From Rhodovulum sp. ES.010 (GTDB taxonomy: Bacteria; Pseudomonadota; Alphaproteobacteria; Rhodobacterales; Rhodobacteraceae): a stretch of 64,000 bases of DNA. Below the pieces are notes generated by a model. The model saw only the letters and a program-made list of their open reading frames with translations, had not been told where the DNA came from and did not search any database. The position numbers and the translations under genes were made by a program. Each line of letters begins with the position of its first letter. Positions within the stretch are counted from its first letter, which is position 1. Location of the stretch: NCBI RefSeq assembly GCF_900142935.1, contig NZ_FSRS01000001.1:258001-322000 (forward strand). Reading direction: 5' to 3'. Below, one piece after another: positions 46,240 through 55,808 of the stretch.

Positions 46240-47504
46240 CCCGGCGCCCCGACGGCCTGTCGGCCTATATCGCCGTGACCGCCGCCTACTGGGCCTTCAT
46301 GCTGACCGACGGCGCGCTCAGGATGCTGGTGCTGCTGCACTTTCACACGCTGGGTTTCACGCCGGTCCAGTTGGCCTATCTCTTCGTGCTCTACGAGATC
46401 GCGGGGATGGTGACGAACCTCTCGGCGGGCTGGCTGGCCGCGCGGTTCGGGCTGACCTCGACCCTGTATGCCGGGCTGGGCCTGCAGGTCATGGCCCTGA
46501 TCGCGCTGGCGCAGCTCGATCCGGGCTGGGCACTGGGGCTTTCCGTGGCCTACGTCATGGTCGTGCAGGGCGCGAGCGGGGTGGCGAAGGACCTGGCCAA
46601 GATGTCGTCGAAATCCGCGGTCAAGCTGCTGGCGCCGACCGAGGGCGACGGCCTCTTCCGCTGGGTGGCGGCGCTGACCGGGTCGAAGAACGCGGTGAAG
46701 GGGCTGGGCTTCCTGTTGGGGGCGGCGCTTCTGGCCGGGGTCGGCTTTACCTGGGCGGTGCTGGGGATGGCCGCGGTGCTGGCGGCGATCCTGGTGGCCG
46801 TCCTGATCGCCATGCCGCCGGGTCTGCCGAAGGGGCGCAAGGGGGCCAAGTTCACGGAGGTCTTCTCGAAATCGGCGAATGTCAACTGGCTGTCGGCGGC
46901 GCGGGTGTTCCTGTTCGGCGCCCGCGACGTCTGGTTCGTGGTCGGCATCCCGATCTACTTCTATGCGGTGCTGTCGGACGGCAGCGAAGAGGGCAACCGC
47001 GCCGCATTCTTCCTGATCGGAACCTTCATGGCGGTCTGGATCATCCTCTACGGCGCGGTGCAGGCCGCGGCCCCCCGGCTCCTGCGCGCCGGGGCGCGCC
47101 CCGAGGCCGCGCTGATCGGCGCGGCCAGGGGATGGGCGCTGGCGCTCTTGGCCGTGCCCGCGGTGCTGACGGGGGCGACCCTGCTTGCCGCGGGGCCGCA
47201 GCCCTGGCTGACCGCCACGCTGGTCGGCGGGCTGCTGGTCTTCGGGGGGCTTTTCGCGATCAACTCGTCGCTGCACTCCTACCTGATCCTCGCCTTCACC
47301 CGGGCCGAGCGGGTGACCATGGATGTCGGCTTCTACTACATGGCCAATGCCGGCGGCCGGCTCCTCGGCACGGTCCTGTCGGGGCTGACCTACCAGGCCG
47401 GCGGCCTGCCGTTGATGCTGGGCACCGCGGCGGCGATGGTCGCGGCCTCCGCGCTGGCCGCCGGGCGCCTGCGCCCGCAAGGCGGGACGGAGGCGCCCGC
47501 ATGA
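46236..47504 (+). CDS. arsJ: ArsJ, MFS exporter of 1-arseno-3-phosphoglycerate
   Basis: 422 residues, about 12 membrane helices. ArsJ-typical segments are [40 protein letters not shown] and [15 protein letters not shown]. It removes the arseno-sugar-phosphate made by the neighbouring GAPDH; the compound breaks down outside. It is coupled by ATGA to the gene before and by a four-base overlap to acr3. Confidence 0.93.
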   Translation: MTRRPDGLSAYIAVTAAYWAFMLTDGALRMLVLLHFHTLGFTPVQLAYLFVLYEIAGMVTNLSAGWLAARFGLTSTLYAGLGLQVMALIALAQLDPGWALGLSVAYVMVVQGASGVAKDLAKMSSKSAVKLLAPTEGDGLFRWVAALTGSKNAVKGLGFLLGAALLAGVGFTWAVLGMAAVLAAILVAVLIAMPPGLPKGRKGAKFTEVFSKSANVNWLSAARVFLFGARDVWFVVGIPIYFYAVLSDGSEEGNRAAFFLIGTFMAVWIILYGAVQAAAPRLLRAGARPEAALIGAARGWALALLAVPAVLTGATLLAAGPQPWLTATLVGGLLVFGGLFAINSSLHSYLILAFTRAERVTMDVGFYYMANAGGRLLGTVLSGLTYQAGGLPLMLGTAAAMVAASALAAGRLRPQGGTEAPA

Positions 47505-48508
47505 GCGTCTTCGAAAGGTATCTCACGCTGTGGGTGGCGCTCGCCATGATCGCGGGGATCGCCATCGGCAGCGCGGCCCCCGCGCTGGTCGAGATGATCG
47601 CCGCGGCGGAACTGGCGCGCGTCAACCTGGTGGTCGCGGTGCTGATCTGGGCGATGGTCTACCCGATGATGGTGGGCGTTGATCCGGGCAGCCTGAGGGG
47701 CGTCCTGAAACAGCCGAAGGGCCTGGCGATCACGCTTGCCGTAAACTGGCTGATCAAGCCCTTCACCATGGCCGCGCTCGGCGTGCTGTTCTTCGAGCAT
47801 GTCTTCGCCGGCCTCATCGCGCCGGCCGACGCGCAGCAATACATCGCCGGGCTGATCCTGCTGGGCGCGGCCCCCTGCACGGCGATGGTCTTCGTCTGGT
47901 CGCACCTGACGCGCGGCGACGAGACCTACACGCTTCTGCAGGTCTCGGTGAACGACGTGGTGATGGTTTTCGCCTTTGCGCCGATCGTGGCCGTGCTCCT
48001 TGGCGTCACCGACATCGCCGTGCCGTGGGAGACGCTGATCCTGTCGGTCCTGCTCTTCGTGGCGCTGCCGCTTGCGGCCGGCTTGTGGACCCGCCACAGG
48101 CTGCGGACGCCGGCCCGGATCGCGGCGTTCCGAGACCGGGTCAAGCCGTGGTCGATCGTCGGGCTGATCGCGACCGTGACGATCCTCTTCGGCCTGCAAG
48201 GCGAGGTGATCCTCGACCGGCCGCTCGTGATCGGCCTGATCGCGGTGCCGATCCTGATCCAGTCCTACGGCATCTTCGCGCTGGCCTATGCGGCGGCCTG
48301 GGCGCTGCGCGTGCCGCACCGCATCGCGGCACCCTGCGCCCTGATCGGCACCTCCAACTTCTTCGAACTGGCGGTCGCGGTGGCGATCAGTCTGTTCGGT
48401 CTGAACTCCGGCGCCGCATTGGCGACCGTGGTCGGCGTGCTGGTCGAGGTTCCGGTCATGCTCTCCCTCGTGGCCTTCGCCAACCGGACGCGGCCGCGCT
48501 TCGCGTGA
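47501..48508 (+). CDS. acr3: Acr3-type arsenite efflux permease
   Basis: 335 residues, about ten membrane helices. The catalytic-type cysteine lies in [15 protein letters not shown], with N-terminal [14 protein letters not shown] and later [18 protein letters not shown] typical of ACR3. It expels As(III) made by the ArsC domain. Last gene of the operon arsRC-GAPDH-DUF6998-arsJ-acr3. With both ArsJ and Acr3, the cell can export arsenic by two routes. Confidence 0.93.
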   Translation: MSVFERYLTLWVALAMIAGIAIGSAAPALVEMIAAAELARVNLVVAVLIWAMVYPMMVGVDPGSLRGVLKQPKGLAITLAVNWLIKPFTMAALGVLFFEHVFAGLIAPADAQQYIAGLILLGAAPCTAMVFVWSHLTRGDETYTLLQVSVNDVVMVFAFAPIVAVLLGVTDIAVPWETLILSVLLFVALPLAAGLWTRHRLRTPARIAAFRDRVKPWSIVGLIATVTILFGLQGEVILDRPLVIGLIAVPILIQSYGIFALAYAAAWALRVPHRIAAPCALIGTSNFFELAVAVAISLFGLNSGAALATVVGVLVEVPVMLSLVAFANRTRPRFA

Positions 48509-48536
48509 GCCCGGGGAGGCCCGAAGGACGGCGCGC

Positions 48537-49460
48537 TCAACGCGGGGCGAAGGGGTTCGTCCAGGCCCGCCGGCCCGCCCGGTCGATCACCGAGAGGCGG
48601 ATCCAGGGGCTGTCCGAGAAGCGGGCGAGCGGTATCTCGGCCCGTGTCAGGCTTGCGCCGTGGACGGCCTTCGCGGCCGAGCCGTGCCCTTGCAGGATCA
48701 CCGAGGACACCGCAGAGGTTTCGACGACCACCCGGTCGTCTTCGACCGCCACGTTCCTGAATTCCGGGCCTTGCGAGGCGTAGAATTCCCCCGCCTTCAG
48801 CGCCGCCAGCAGGGCGTCGGGGGCATTGGCCTCGGCCTTGACCATCACCCAGCCGCCGAAATGGTCGGGTTCGGTGAAATGCGCGTCATCCGTCGCAACC
48901 AGGGTCAGCGGCCGGCCCTCGGACAGCAACAGGTCGAGCGTATGGAACCCCTCGCCCCGGTCCGCCCCCGTCGCGCAGCCGTGGTTGTAGACCTCGACGG
49001 CATGGGCGGCCTCGATGCTGCGCGCGTCCTCCGCGGTCAGGCCCGACCAATGCGGATGCGCGATGGCCACGAAGGCGCCCGCGGCGCGCGCGCGCTCGGC
49101 CAGTTCGGGGCCGGTCTCCTGCGCGTCCACCGGCTGGAAGGTCGGCGCGGCAGGGGGCGCGAAGTCGTCCGGCAGGCCCACCGCGAGGATGTGCCAGAGC
49201 TCGCCGTTCGCCATCGCCCCGGAGTGAAGCTCGGCGCCCAGGAGCGTCGTGAACGTCTCGTCCCGGAACGGCCGGGTGTCGGCGACGGGGTAGCCGTACC
49301 GGCCGATGAAATGGTCGGTCAGCGCGATGAAGTCGTAGCCCTCGGCCTTGTAGCGGCGGCACACCTCGGCGGGCTCCAGCGCACCGTCGGACAGGGTGGA
49401 ATGGGTGTGAAGGTTGCCGCGGTAGAAACGTCCGGGGCGGGCGAAGGCGGGCAGCTGCAT
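48537..49460 (-). CDS. PHP-domain (CehA/McbA-like) metallohydrolase of the phosphonate locus
   Basis: 307 residues. The PHP metal ligands begin GNLHTHSTLSDG (H18, H20), then YDFIALTDHF, a central AIAHPHW and late LVATDDAHF. PHP proteins hydrolyse phosphate esters; CehA/McbA members also cleave carbamate or aryl esters. It is the last gene of the phn operon, 20 bases after phnX, so a step in handling an organophosphonate derivative is likely; the substrate is unknown. Confidence 0.85.
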   Translation of the reverse strand: MQLPAFARPGRFYRGNLHTHSTLSDGALEPAEVCRRYKAEGYDFIALTDHFIGRYGYPVADTRPFRDETFTTLLGAELHSGAMANGELWHILAVGLPDDFAPPAAPTFQPVDAQETGPELAERARAAGAFVAIAHPHWSGLTAEDARSIEAAHAVEVYNHGCATGADRGEGFHTLDLLLSEGRPLTLVATDDAHFTEPDHFGGWVMVKAEANAPDALLAALKAGEFYASQGPEFRNVAVEDDRVVVETSAVSSVILQGHGSAAKAVHGASLTRAEIPLARFSDSPWIRLSVIDRAGRRAWTNPFAPR

Positions 49461-49480
49461 GGCGGTCTCCGGTGTGGCGC

Positions 49481-50263
49481 TCAGGCGGGGTCGAGGCGGT
49501 CGACAAGGCGGGGCAGGTCGGCGACCGTGTCGATCACGTGATCGGCGCCCGCCGCGCGCAGCATCTCGGTGGCCCGCCGGCGCAGCGTCTCGACCTCCTC
49601 GGCCGGCAGCGCGGCAAGCTCCTTGGGCGTCCTGCCCACCGCGTTGCCCGACAGCGCGACGCCGACGGTCAGGCAGCCCGCGGCCACGCCCTCGGCGATG
49701 CCCGGCGCGGTGTCGTCGACCTTGACGACGCTTGCCGGCGGGTAGACCGCCAGATCGATTAAGCACTGGTACATCCCCAGGGGGCCGGGCCGCCCCTCGG
49801 GCAGGTCGTCGGCGCAGACGAGGTTGTCGGGCGCATAGCCCTGCTCGGCCGCCTTGGGCAGAACGCGCTCCATGATCGACCGGGTGTAGCCGGTGGTCGA
49901 GCCGATCTTCATGCCCCGGCCGCGCAGCCAGGCCATGGTTTCGACGGTTCCGGGGACCAGCGTGGCGTAATCGGCCACGACCTCCTCGTTCATCGGCACG
50001 AAGACCTCGTAGACCTTGTCGACATCTGCGTCGGTCGGCGGGGCGCCATGGCGGGCGGCCCATTGCGCGGCGATGTCGGGGTCGGACAGCATCGCGCGGA
50101 TGTGGTCCCATTTCGGGCTTCCCATAGGCGCGCGGGCCTGCGCGATCGTCGCCGCGATCCCGAAGCGCTCGAACGCCTTCACGAACACGCCCATCGGCGC
50201 GAAGGATCCGAAATCGATCGTGGTGCCCGCCCAGTCGAAGACGGCGGCCTTGAACCTGCCCAT
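49481..50263 (-). CDS. phnX: Phosphonoacetaldehyde hydrolase (phosphonatase)
   Basis: 260 residues, HAD superfamily. The nucleophile is D10 (FDWAGTT); the Schiff-base lysine unique to PhnX is K51 (MGSPKWDHI), keeping the spacing seen in Bacillus PhnX. GSTTGYTR and the acidic VKVDDTAPG loop follow. It splits phosphonoacetaldehyde into acetaldehyde and phosphate, the second step after PhnW. It starts one base after the phnW stop region. Confidence 0.95.
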   Translation of the reverse strand: MGRFKAAVFDWAGTTIDFGSFAPMGVFVKAFERFGIAATIAQARAPMGSPKWDHIRAMLSDPDIAAQWAARHGAPPTDADVDKVYEVFVPMNEEVVADYATLVPGTVETMAWLRGRGMKIGSTTGYTRSIMERVLPKAAEQGYAPDNLVCADDLPEGRPGPLGMYQCLIDLAVYPPASVVKVDDTAPGIAEGVAAGCLTVGVALSGNAVGRTPKELAALPAEEVETLRRRATEMLRAAGADHVIDTVADLPRLVDRLDPA

Positions 50264-50264
50264 C

Positions 50265-51461
50265 TCACACCTCCCCCTCGGCCAGCCGCGCCCGTTCGGC
50301 CCGGGCGGCCTCGGGCGGCGCGGCGCTTGTCACGCCCATGTCGTCCAGCACCTCCGCCGCGGCCGCCACCACCCGCCGCATCACCTGCGCATCCATCTGG
50401 CCGATGCAGCCGATGCGGAAACTCTCGACCGCGGTCAGCTTGCCGGGGTAGAGGACGAAGCCCTTCGCCTTCATCGCGTCGTAGAAGGCCGGGAAGGAAA
50501 AGGCCGGGTCGGCCGGGCAGAAGAACGTGACGATGATCGGCGAAAGCCAGCGATCGTCCAGCAGCGTCTCGAACCCCAGCGCGCGCATGCCGGCCACCAG
50601 AACGTCGCGGTTCTCCGCATAGCGCGCGCCGCGCGCCGCGACGCCGCCCTCGGCCGCATGCGCCCGCAGCGCCGTCACGAAGGCCGCCACGACATGGGTG
50701 GGCGGCGTGAAGCGCCACTGCCCGGTCCGCTCCATATGCGCCCATTGCGCATGCACGTCGAGCGACAGCGAGTGCGCGTTGCCCCGGGCGGCGTCCAGCG
50801 CCGCGCGTTTCGCGATCACGAAGCCGAAGCCCGGCACGCCCTCGATGCACTTGTTCGCGGACGACACCATCGCGTCGAACTGCAACCGCCGCGGGTCCAG
50901 CGGCACCGCGCCGAAGGCCGACATGGAGTCGATCAGCAGGGCCCGGCCCGCCGCGGCGACGGCATCCGAGATTTCCTCGATCGGGTTGAGGATGCCCGAG
51001 GAGGTCTCGCAATGGATCGCGACGACATGTGTGATGTGCGGGTCCGCCGCAAGCGCGCGGGCAACCTCCTCGCCGCGCGGCGGCAGGTAGTCGCCCTTGT
51101 CGAGAACGGTATGGGCGCGCCCCAGATAGCGCAGCGTCTCGGCGGCGCGCTGGCCGTAGGCGCCATTGGCCAGCACCAGCGTCTTGCCGTCGCGCGGGAT
51201 GAAGCCGCCCAGCATCGCCTCGACCGAGAAACTGCCCGAGCCCTGCATCGGCACGCAGTCGTAGTCCGCCTTGCCCGGTCCCAGCAGGTCCAGCAGCCCG
51301 GCGCGCATCTCCGCCGTCAGGACCCTGAAATCCGCGTCCCAGCTGCCCCAGTCGCGCAGCATAGCGGCCTTGGTGTCATGGGCCGTGGTCAGCGGGCCGG
51401 GGGTCAGCAGGTACGGCTCTTCCAGCCGGGGCGGTGCAAGGGGGGCGTTGCTCGATGCCAT
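50265..51461 (-). CDS. phnW: 2-aminoethylphosphonate-pyruvate transaminase
   Basis: 398 residues, class V aminotransferase. The family start is LLTPGPLTTAHDTKAAMLRDWGSWD, VPMQGSGSFSVEA binds PLP, and the PLP lysine is K204 in SSANKCIEG. It moves the amino group of 2-AEP to pyruvate, giving phosphonoacetaldehyde and alanine. Together with phnX it is a complete 2-AEP degradation route. The last 25 residues (APPEAARAERARLAEGEV) are an extra charged tail. Confidence 0.95.
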   Translation of the reverse strand: MASSNAPLAPPRLEEPYLLTPGPLTTAHDTKAAMLRDWGSWDADFRVLTAEMRAGLLDLLGPGKADYDCVPMQGSGSFSVEAMLGGFIPRDGKTLVLANGAYGQRAAETLRYLGRAHTVLDKGDYLPPRGEEVARALAADPHITHVVAIHCETSSGILNPIEEISDAVAAAGRALLIDSMSAFGAVPLDPRRLQFDAMVSSANKCIEGVPGFGFVIAKRAALDAARGNAHSLSLDVHAQWAHMERTGQWRFTPPTHVVAAFVTALRAHAAEGGVAARGARYAENRDVLVAGMRALGFETLLDDRWLSPIIVTFFCPADPAFSFPAFYDAMKAKGFVLYPGKLTAVESFRIGCIGQMDAQVMRRVVAAAAEVLDDMGVTSAAPPEAARAERARLAEGEV

Positions 51462-51473
51462 TCTCGGTCCTTT

Positions 51474-52577
51474 CTACTCTGCGGCCCGTCCCTGCGGGCG
51501 GCTGAAATCGAACTCTTCGGCGAAGTGACAGGCCACGTGATGGCCCGGTGCGATCTCTCGCCATTCGGGCGCCGTTTCGGCGCAGGCCGGGCGCGCATGG
51601 GGGCAGCGCGTGCGGAACCGGCAGCCCGAGGGCGCGTTCAGCGGGTTCGGGATCTCGCCCTCCAGCTTGATCGGGTCGAACCCGGCATCGGGGTCGGCCT
51701 GCGGGATCGCCGACAAGAGCGCGTGCGTGTAGGGATGACGGGGCGCGAAGAACAGCCGCTCGGTGGGGGCGTATTCGACGAACTTGCCGACATACATCAC
51801 CGCCACCCGGTGGGACATCTGCGCGACCACCGACAGGTCGTGGGCGATGAACAGGAAGGCGACGCCCATCTCCTCCTGCAAATCCTTCAGCAGGTTCACG
51901 ATTTCCGCCTGGATCGACACGTCCAGCGCCGAGACGCTTTCGTCGCAGACCACGAAATCGGGCCGCGAGACAAGGGCGCGGGCGATACAGATGCGTTGCC
52001 GCTGGCCGCCTGAGAAGGCATGCGGGAAGCGGCGCAGGTGTTCGAGGTTCAGTTTGCAGCGCGCGGCGATCTCGCGAACCCTGGCGTCGATCTCGGCGCG
52101 GTTCTTCATCATGCCCGAGGCCACCAGAGGCTCGGCGATGATGTCGCGGACGGTCATCCGCGGGTTCAGCGACGAATAGGGGTCCTGGAACACCAGAGAC
52201 ATGCGCGAGCGGAACAGCCGCAACCGGTCCTGCGCCATCGACGACAACTGCACCGGCTCCTCGGCGAAGATCATGTTCATGTGGGTGCGGAAGCGGCGCA
52301 GGTCCTCGCCCTCGGCATGGGCCACGTCGACATCGCGGGTATGGGTGTGAAAGATCACCTCGCCGTCCGAGGGGTCGATCGCGCGCAGGATCGCGCGGCC
52401 CACCGTCGTCTTGCCCGAGCCGGATTCGCCCACCAGCCCCACGGTCTCGCCGCGCCGGATGTCGAAACTCACGTCGTCCACCGCGGCCAGGTCGCGGATT
52501 TCGGTGCGGAACAGCTTGCGCGTCCTGATGGGAAAGCGGACGGAGAGGTTGCGCACCTCGATCAGCCTGTCGGTCAT
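51474..52577 (-). CDS. Peptide/opine-type ABC transporter ATP-binding protein (OppF-like)
   Basis: 367 residues. Walker A is GESGSGKTT near residue 50, the signature is FSGGQRQRI, Walker B is [12 protein letters not shown], and the Opp/Dpp-type C-terminus has a Cys cluster ([15 protein letters not shown]) that binds an Fe-S cluster in relatives. An insertion of about 50 residues ([25 protein letters not shown]) sits before the Q-loop, longer than in E. coli OppF. It forms the motor with the next gene and overlaps it. Confidence 0.9.
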   Translation of the reverse strand: MTDRLIEVRNLSVRFPIRTRKLFRTEIRDLAAVDDVSFDIRRGETVGLVGESGSGKTTVGRAILRAIDPSDGEVIFHTHTRDVDVAHAEGEDLRRFRTHMNMIFAEEPVQLSSMAQDRLRLFRSRMSLVFQDPYSSLNPRMTVRDIIAEPLVASGMMKNRAEIDARVREIAARCKLNLEHLRRFPHAFSGGQRQRICIARALVSRPDFVVCDESVSALDVSIQAEIVNLLKDLQEEMGVAFLFIAHDLSVVAQMSHRVAVMYVGKFVEYAPTERLFFAPRHPYTHALLSAIPQADPDAGFDPIKLEGEIPNPLNAPSGCRFRTRCPHARPACAETAPEWREIAPGHHVACHFAEEFDFSRPQGRAAE

Positions 52578-53584
52578 GCCGCCGACCTCCCTGCCTCGTC
52601 ATGCAGCCAGCAGCGCACCGCGCGGTCGGCCTCGGGGCGCACCTCGCGGGGCGCGCGCGCGCCGCAGAGCCCGGCGATGGCCTGGCCGCAGCGCGTGTGG
52701 AACGGGCACCCCGCGGGCCGTTCCGAGGGCGAGGGGATGTCGCCCGGCACCGGCGTCATCCGCGCGTCCAGCCTCTCGAGGCTCGGGATCGCGGCCAGAA
52801 GCCCCTGGGTGTAGGGGTGTTTCGGGTCGCGGATCACGTCTGCCGTGGGGCCGCGTTCGACGATGGTGCCCAGATACATCACCGCCACCTCGTCGGCGAT
52901 CTGCGCGATCACGCCGAGGTCGTGGGTGATGAAGATCATCCCCATCCCGAGATCGCGCTGCAATTCGCGCATCAGGTCCAGCACCTGCGCCTGGATCGTC
53001 ACGTCGAGCGCGGTGGTGGGTTCATCCGCGATCAGCAGTTGCGGCCCCGCCGACAGGGCCAGCGCGATCATCGCGCGCTGGCGCATGCCGCCCGACATTT
53101 CGTGCGGATACTGGTCGATACGGGTGCCGGGATCCGAAAGGCCCACACGCTCCAGCATCGCGATGGCGATCTCGCGCGCCGCCCGCGCGTTCGGCTCGCG
53201 GTGCAGCCGGATCGCCTCGATCATCTGGTTGCCGACCGTGTAGACCGGGCTGAAGCTCGCCATCGGCTCCTGGAAGATCATCCCGATCTCGCCGCCCCGC
53301 AGCCTCCGGATCGCCCGCGACCTTGGGTCCAGCGTCTCGATCTCGATCCGCCGGCCGTCCTTGGCCGTGTAGTGCATCCGCGCCTCGGGGGCGATCGCCG
53401 CGCTGCCGGGCAACAGCTTCATCAGCGCCTTGGTCGAGACCGACTTGCCCGAGCCCGACTCGCCCACGAGGCCCAGCGTGCGGCCCTTCTGCACGGTGAA
53501 ACTCACGTCCTGCACCGGCGTGATCCGCCCTTCGTCGGTTCGAAAGGAGATCGTGAGCTTCTCGACATTCAGCAGATCAGGCAT
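52574..53584 (-). CDS. Peptide/opine-type ABC transporter ATP-binding protein (OppD-like)
   Basis: 336 residues. Walker A is GESGSGKSV (about residues 39-47), the signature is MSGGMRQRA, Walker B is [12 protein letters not shown], and the C-terminal Cys pattern is [17 protein letters not shown]. Its start overlaps the permease stop (TGATG), and its stop overlaps the OppF-like start. Second ATPase of the transporter. Confidence 0.91.
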   Translation of the reverse strand: MPDLLNVEKLTISFRTDEGRITPVQDVSFTVQKGRTLGLVGESGSGKSVSTKALMKLLPGSAAIAPEARMHYTAKDGRRIEIETLDPRSRAIRRLRGGEIGMIFQEPMASFSPVYTVGNQMIEAIRLHREPNARAAREIAIAMLERVGLSDPGTRIDQYPHEMSGGMRQRAMIALALSAGPQLLIADEPTTALDVTIQAQVLDLMRELQRDLGMGMIFITHDLGVIAQIADEVAVMYLGTIVERGPTADVIRDPKHPYTQGLLAAIPSLERLDARMTPVPGDIPSPSERPAGCPFHTRCGQAIAGLCGARAPREVRPEADRAVRCWLHDEAGRSAA

Positions 53585-54720
53585 CAGCGCGCCTCCGAAT
53601 AGGGGTCGGCCGCGTCGCGGAGCCCGTCGCCGATCACCGTGAAGGCCAGCACCGCGACCACCACGAAGGCCGCGGGGATGAACAGCCAGGGCGTCTGTTC
53701 GATCACCCGCACCGACTGCGCCTGCTGCAGCATCACCCCCCAGCTGACCGTCGGCGGGCGAAGCCCGAGCCCGACGAAGCTGAGCGCGGTTTCCGACAGG
53801 ATCATGTAGGGAAACGAAATCACCAGATCGACGATGATGAAGCTGGTGAACGAGGGCAGCATGTGCTGGCCGATGATCCGCGACGGCCGCGCGCCCGCGA
53901 GCCGCGCCGCGACCACGTAATCCTCGTTCCTGATCGACAGGAGCTGGCTGCGGATGCGCCGCGCGAGCGTTGGCCAGCCGAAGAGGCCGAGGATCAGCGT
54001 CATCGCGAAATAGACCTGCGTGGTCGACCATTCCTTCGGCATCGCGGCGGCCAGCCCCATGTAGAGCGGGATGATCGGCACCACGCGCACCACCTCGGTC
54101 ACCCGCTGGATCGCGGCGTCGGTTCGCCCGCCTGCATAACCCGCGACCCCGCCGATCATCAGCGCCAGCACGAAGGAGATCAGCACCCCCATCACCCCGA
54201 TGCAAAGCGAGGTGCGGGTGGCGTAGATCGTGCGCGAAAACACGTCGCGGCCGAGATTGTCGGTGCCCCACAGATGCAGCCGCGCCTCGGGGTGGTCCAG
54301 GCCGAAGAGGTGCCGCTCGGTCGGGATCAGCCCCAGCACCTTCACCGGCTCGCCCCTGGCGAACAGGCTGACATAGACCCGCGTCTCGGGATCGGGCACC
54401 GAGATCGCGCGCAGCGTCACCGCGTCGCGTTCCGTCTTGATCCCGTGCACGAAGGGGCGCAGCGAACAGCCCCGCGCGTCGCAGAACATCGGCATCTGCG
54501 GCGGGCCGTCGATATAGCTGGCGTTGCGGCTGGTGGTTCCGTAGGGCGCCACGAACTCGGCAAACAGGCCCATCAGCGCCATAAGCCCCAGGATCGTCGC
54601 CGCCACCATCGCCGCCCGGTGCCGCCGGAAGCGCCACCAGATCAGCGTCCATTGCGAAGCGGAATAATAGCGCAGGCGCTGCGCCTCGTCGCGGTCCGGC
54701 CCTTGGGTCGCGTCGGTCAT
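53584..54720 (-). CDS. Peptide/opine-type ABC transporter permease (OppC/YejE-like)
   Basis: 378 residues. The first helix is at about 32-55. A periplasmic domain of about 90 residues (from about 58 to 150, including CDARGCSLRPFVHGIKTERD) comes before the GTDNLGRDVFSR signature; the remaining five helices follow. The large insertion is the form seen in YejE-type systems that pair with large binding proteins, not ordinary OppC. It stops one base into the OppD-like gene. Confidence 0.9.
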   Translation of the reverse strand: MTDATQGPDRDEAQRLRYYSASQWTLIWWRFRRHRAAMVAATILGLMALMGLFAEFVAPYGTTSRNASYIDGPPQMPMFCDARGCSLRPFVHGIKTERDAVTLRAISVPDPETRVYVSLFARGEPVKVLGLIPTERHLFGLDHPEARLHLWGTDNLGRDVFSRTIYATRTSLCIGVMGVLISFVLALMIGGVAGYAGGRTDAAIQRVTEVVRVVPIIPLYMGLAAAMPKEWSTTQVYFAMTLILGLFGWPTLARRIRSQLLSIRNEDYVVAARLAGARPSRIIGQHMLPSFTSFIIVDLVISFPYMILSETALSFVGLGLRPPTVSWGVMLQQAQSVRVIEQTPWLFIPAAFVVVAVLAFTVIGDGLRDAADPYSEAR

Positions 54721-54724
54721 CGCG

Positions 54725-55717
54725 TCAGCCCCCCAGCTTGATCCGCGGGTCGAGCCACGCGAGCAGGATGTCGGAAAGGAAGTTCATGAAGACGATCATG
54801 AAGGTCAGCATCAGGAGGATCGCGCCGGCCACATACATGTCGAGGTCGAGATAGGCGCGCAGCAGAAGCTCGCCGAGTTCGGTCAGCCCGAGGACGGCGG
54901 CGACGATGGGCAGTTCGGAAAAGATGCGGTTCACGTCGAAGCCGATGGTCGAGACCACCGGGTTGATCGCGAGCCGCGCGGGGTATTTCATCAGGAGCTT
55001 CATCTCGGGAACGCCGCGCGCCCGCGCCGCGGTCACCGACAGCTTGTTCAGCTCGTCCGACATCGTCGCGCGCACGGTCTGCAACTGGTAGGCCACCGCC
55101 GACCAGGCCAGCACCACCGCCGGCAGCCACAGGTGTTTCACCAGGTCCCAGACCTTGGCGGCCGACCAGGGCGCGTCCTGCATGCCCGCCGAGAACAGCC
55201 CGCCGATATCGGCGTCGAACCACTTGTTGGCGAAGTAGAGCAGGATCAGCGCCAGCAGGAAGTTCGGCAGTGCGAGCCCGAGATAGGAAAAGATCGTCAG
55301 CCCGTAATCGGCGCCCGATCCGCGCCGGACGGCGGCATACATCCCGATCGGGAGGGACACGAGATAGGTGACGATCAGCGTGCCGAAGAGGATCGCCGCG
55401 GTCAGGAACGCCTTGTCGCCGATCACCTTCGTGACCGAGGTCTCGAAGGCGAAGGCCTGCCCGAAATCGCCCCTGAGCACGATGTTGCCGATCCAGTCGG
55501 CATAGCGCAGCAGCATCGGCTTATCGAGGCCCAGCTCGCCCCTGATCGCCTCGATATCGGCCTCGGTCACGGCAACGCCGGTGCCGGAATACTTCCGAAA
55601 GGCATAGCGGTCGGCATAGTCGCCGGGCGGCAGTTCCATGATGATGAAGACCATCAGCGACACCAGCAGCATCGTGACGATCATCCCGACGAAGCGTTCG
55701 GCGGTGAACCGCAGCAT
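54725..55717 (-). CDS. Peptide/opine-type ABC transporter permease (OppB/YejB-like)
   Basis: 330 residues. The OppB-type N-terminal helix is FVGMIVTMLLVSLMVFIIMELPPGDYAD. A periplasmic segment with LDKPMLLRYADWI follows, then the LPIGMYAAVRRGS and ARARGVPEMKLLMKYPAR coupling region, about six helices in total. ATG at 55717; the preceding 90 bases hold a strong hairpin after the binding-protein gene. Its stop lies four bases ahead of the next start. Confidence 0.9.
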   Translation of the reverse strand: MLRFTAERFVGMIVTMLLVSLMVFIIMELPPGDYADRYAFRKYSGTGVAVTEADIEAIRGELGLDKPMLLRYADWIGNIVLRGDFGQAFAFETSVTKVIGDKAFLTAAILFGTLIVTYLVSLPIGMYAAVRRGSGADYGLTIFSYLGLALPNFLLALILLYFANKWFDADIGGLFSAGMQDAPWSAAKVWDLVKHLWLPAVVLAWSAVAYQLQTVRATMSDELNKLSVTAARARGVPEMKLLMKYPARLAINPVVSTIGFDVNRIFSELPIVAAVLGLTELGELLLRAYLDLDMYVAGAILLMLTFMIVFMNFLSDILLAWLDPRIKLGG

Positions 55718-55760
55718 GGGCCTGTCCCTTGCGCTGTCGCGTGAGGTGCGGGGGGTGTGT

Positions 55761-55784
55761 GCCCCGGGCGCGGGCGCCCGGGGC
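55761..55784 (-). terminator. Hairpin between binding-protein and permease genes
   Basis: GCCCCGGGCG (55761-55770) pairs with CGCCCGGGGC (55775-55784) within the 91-base gap. No T-run follows. Such hairpins often keep binding-protein mRNA more abundant than permease mRNA by partial termination or 3'-end protection. Confidence 0.5.
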
Positions 55785-55808
55785 CGTCTCAACGGGGGGC
55801 GACCGCGC

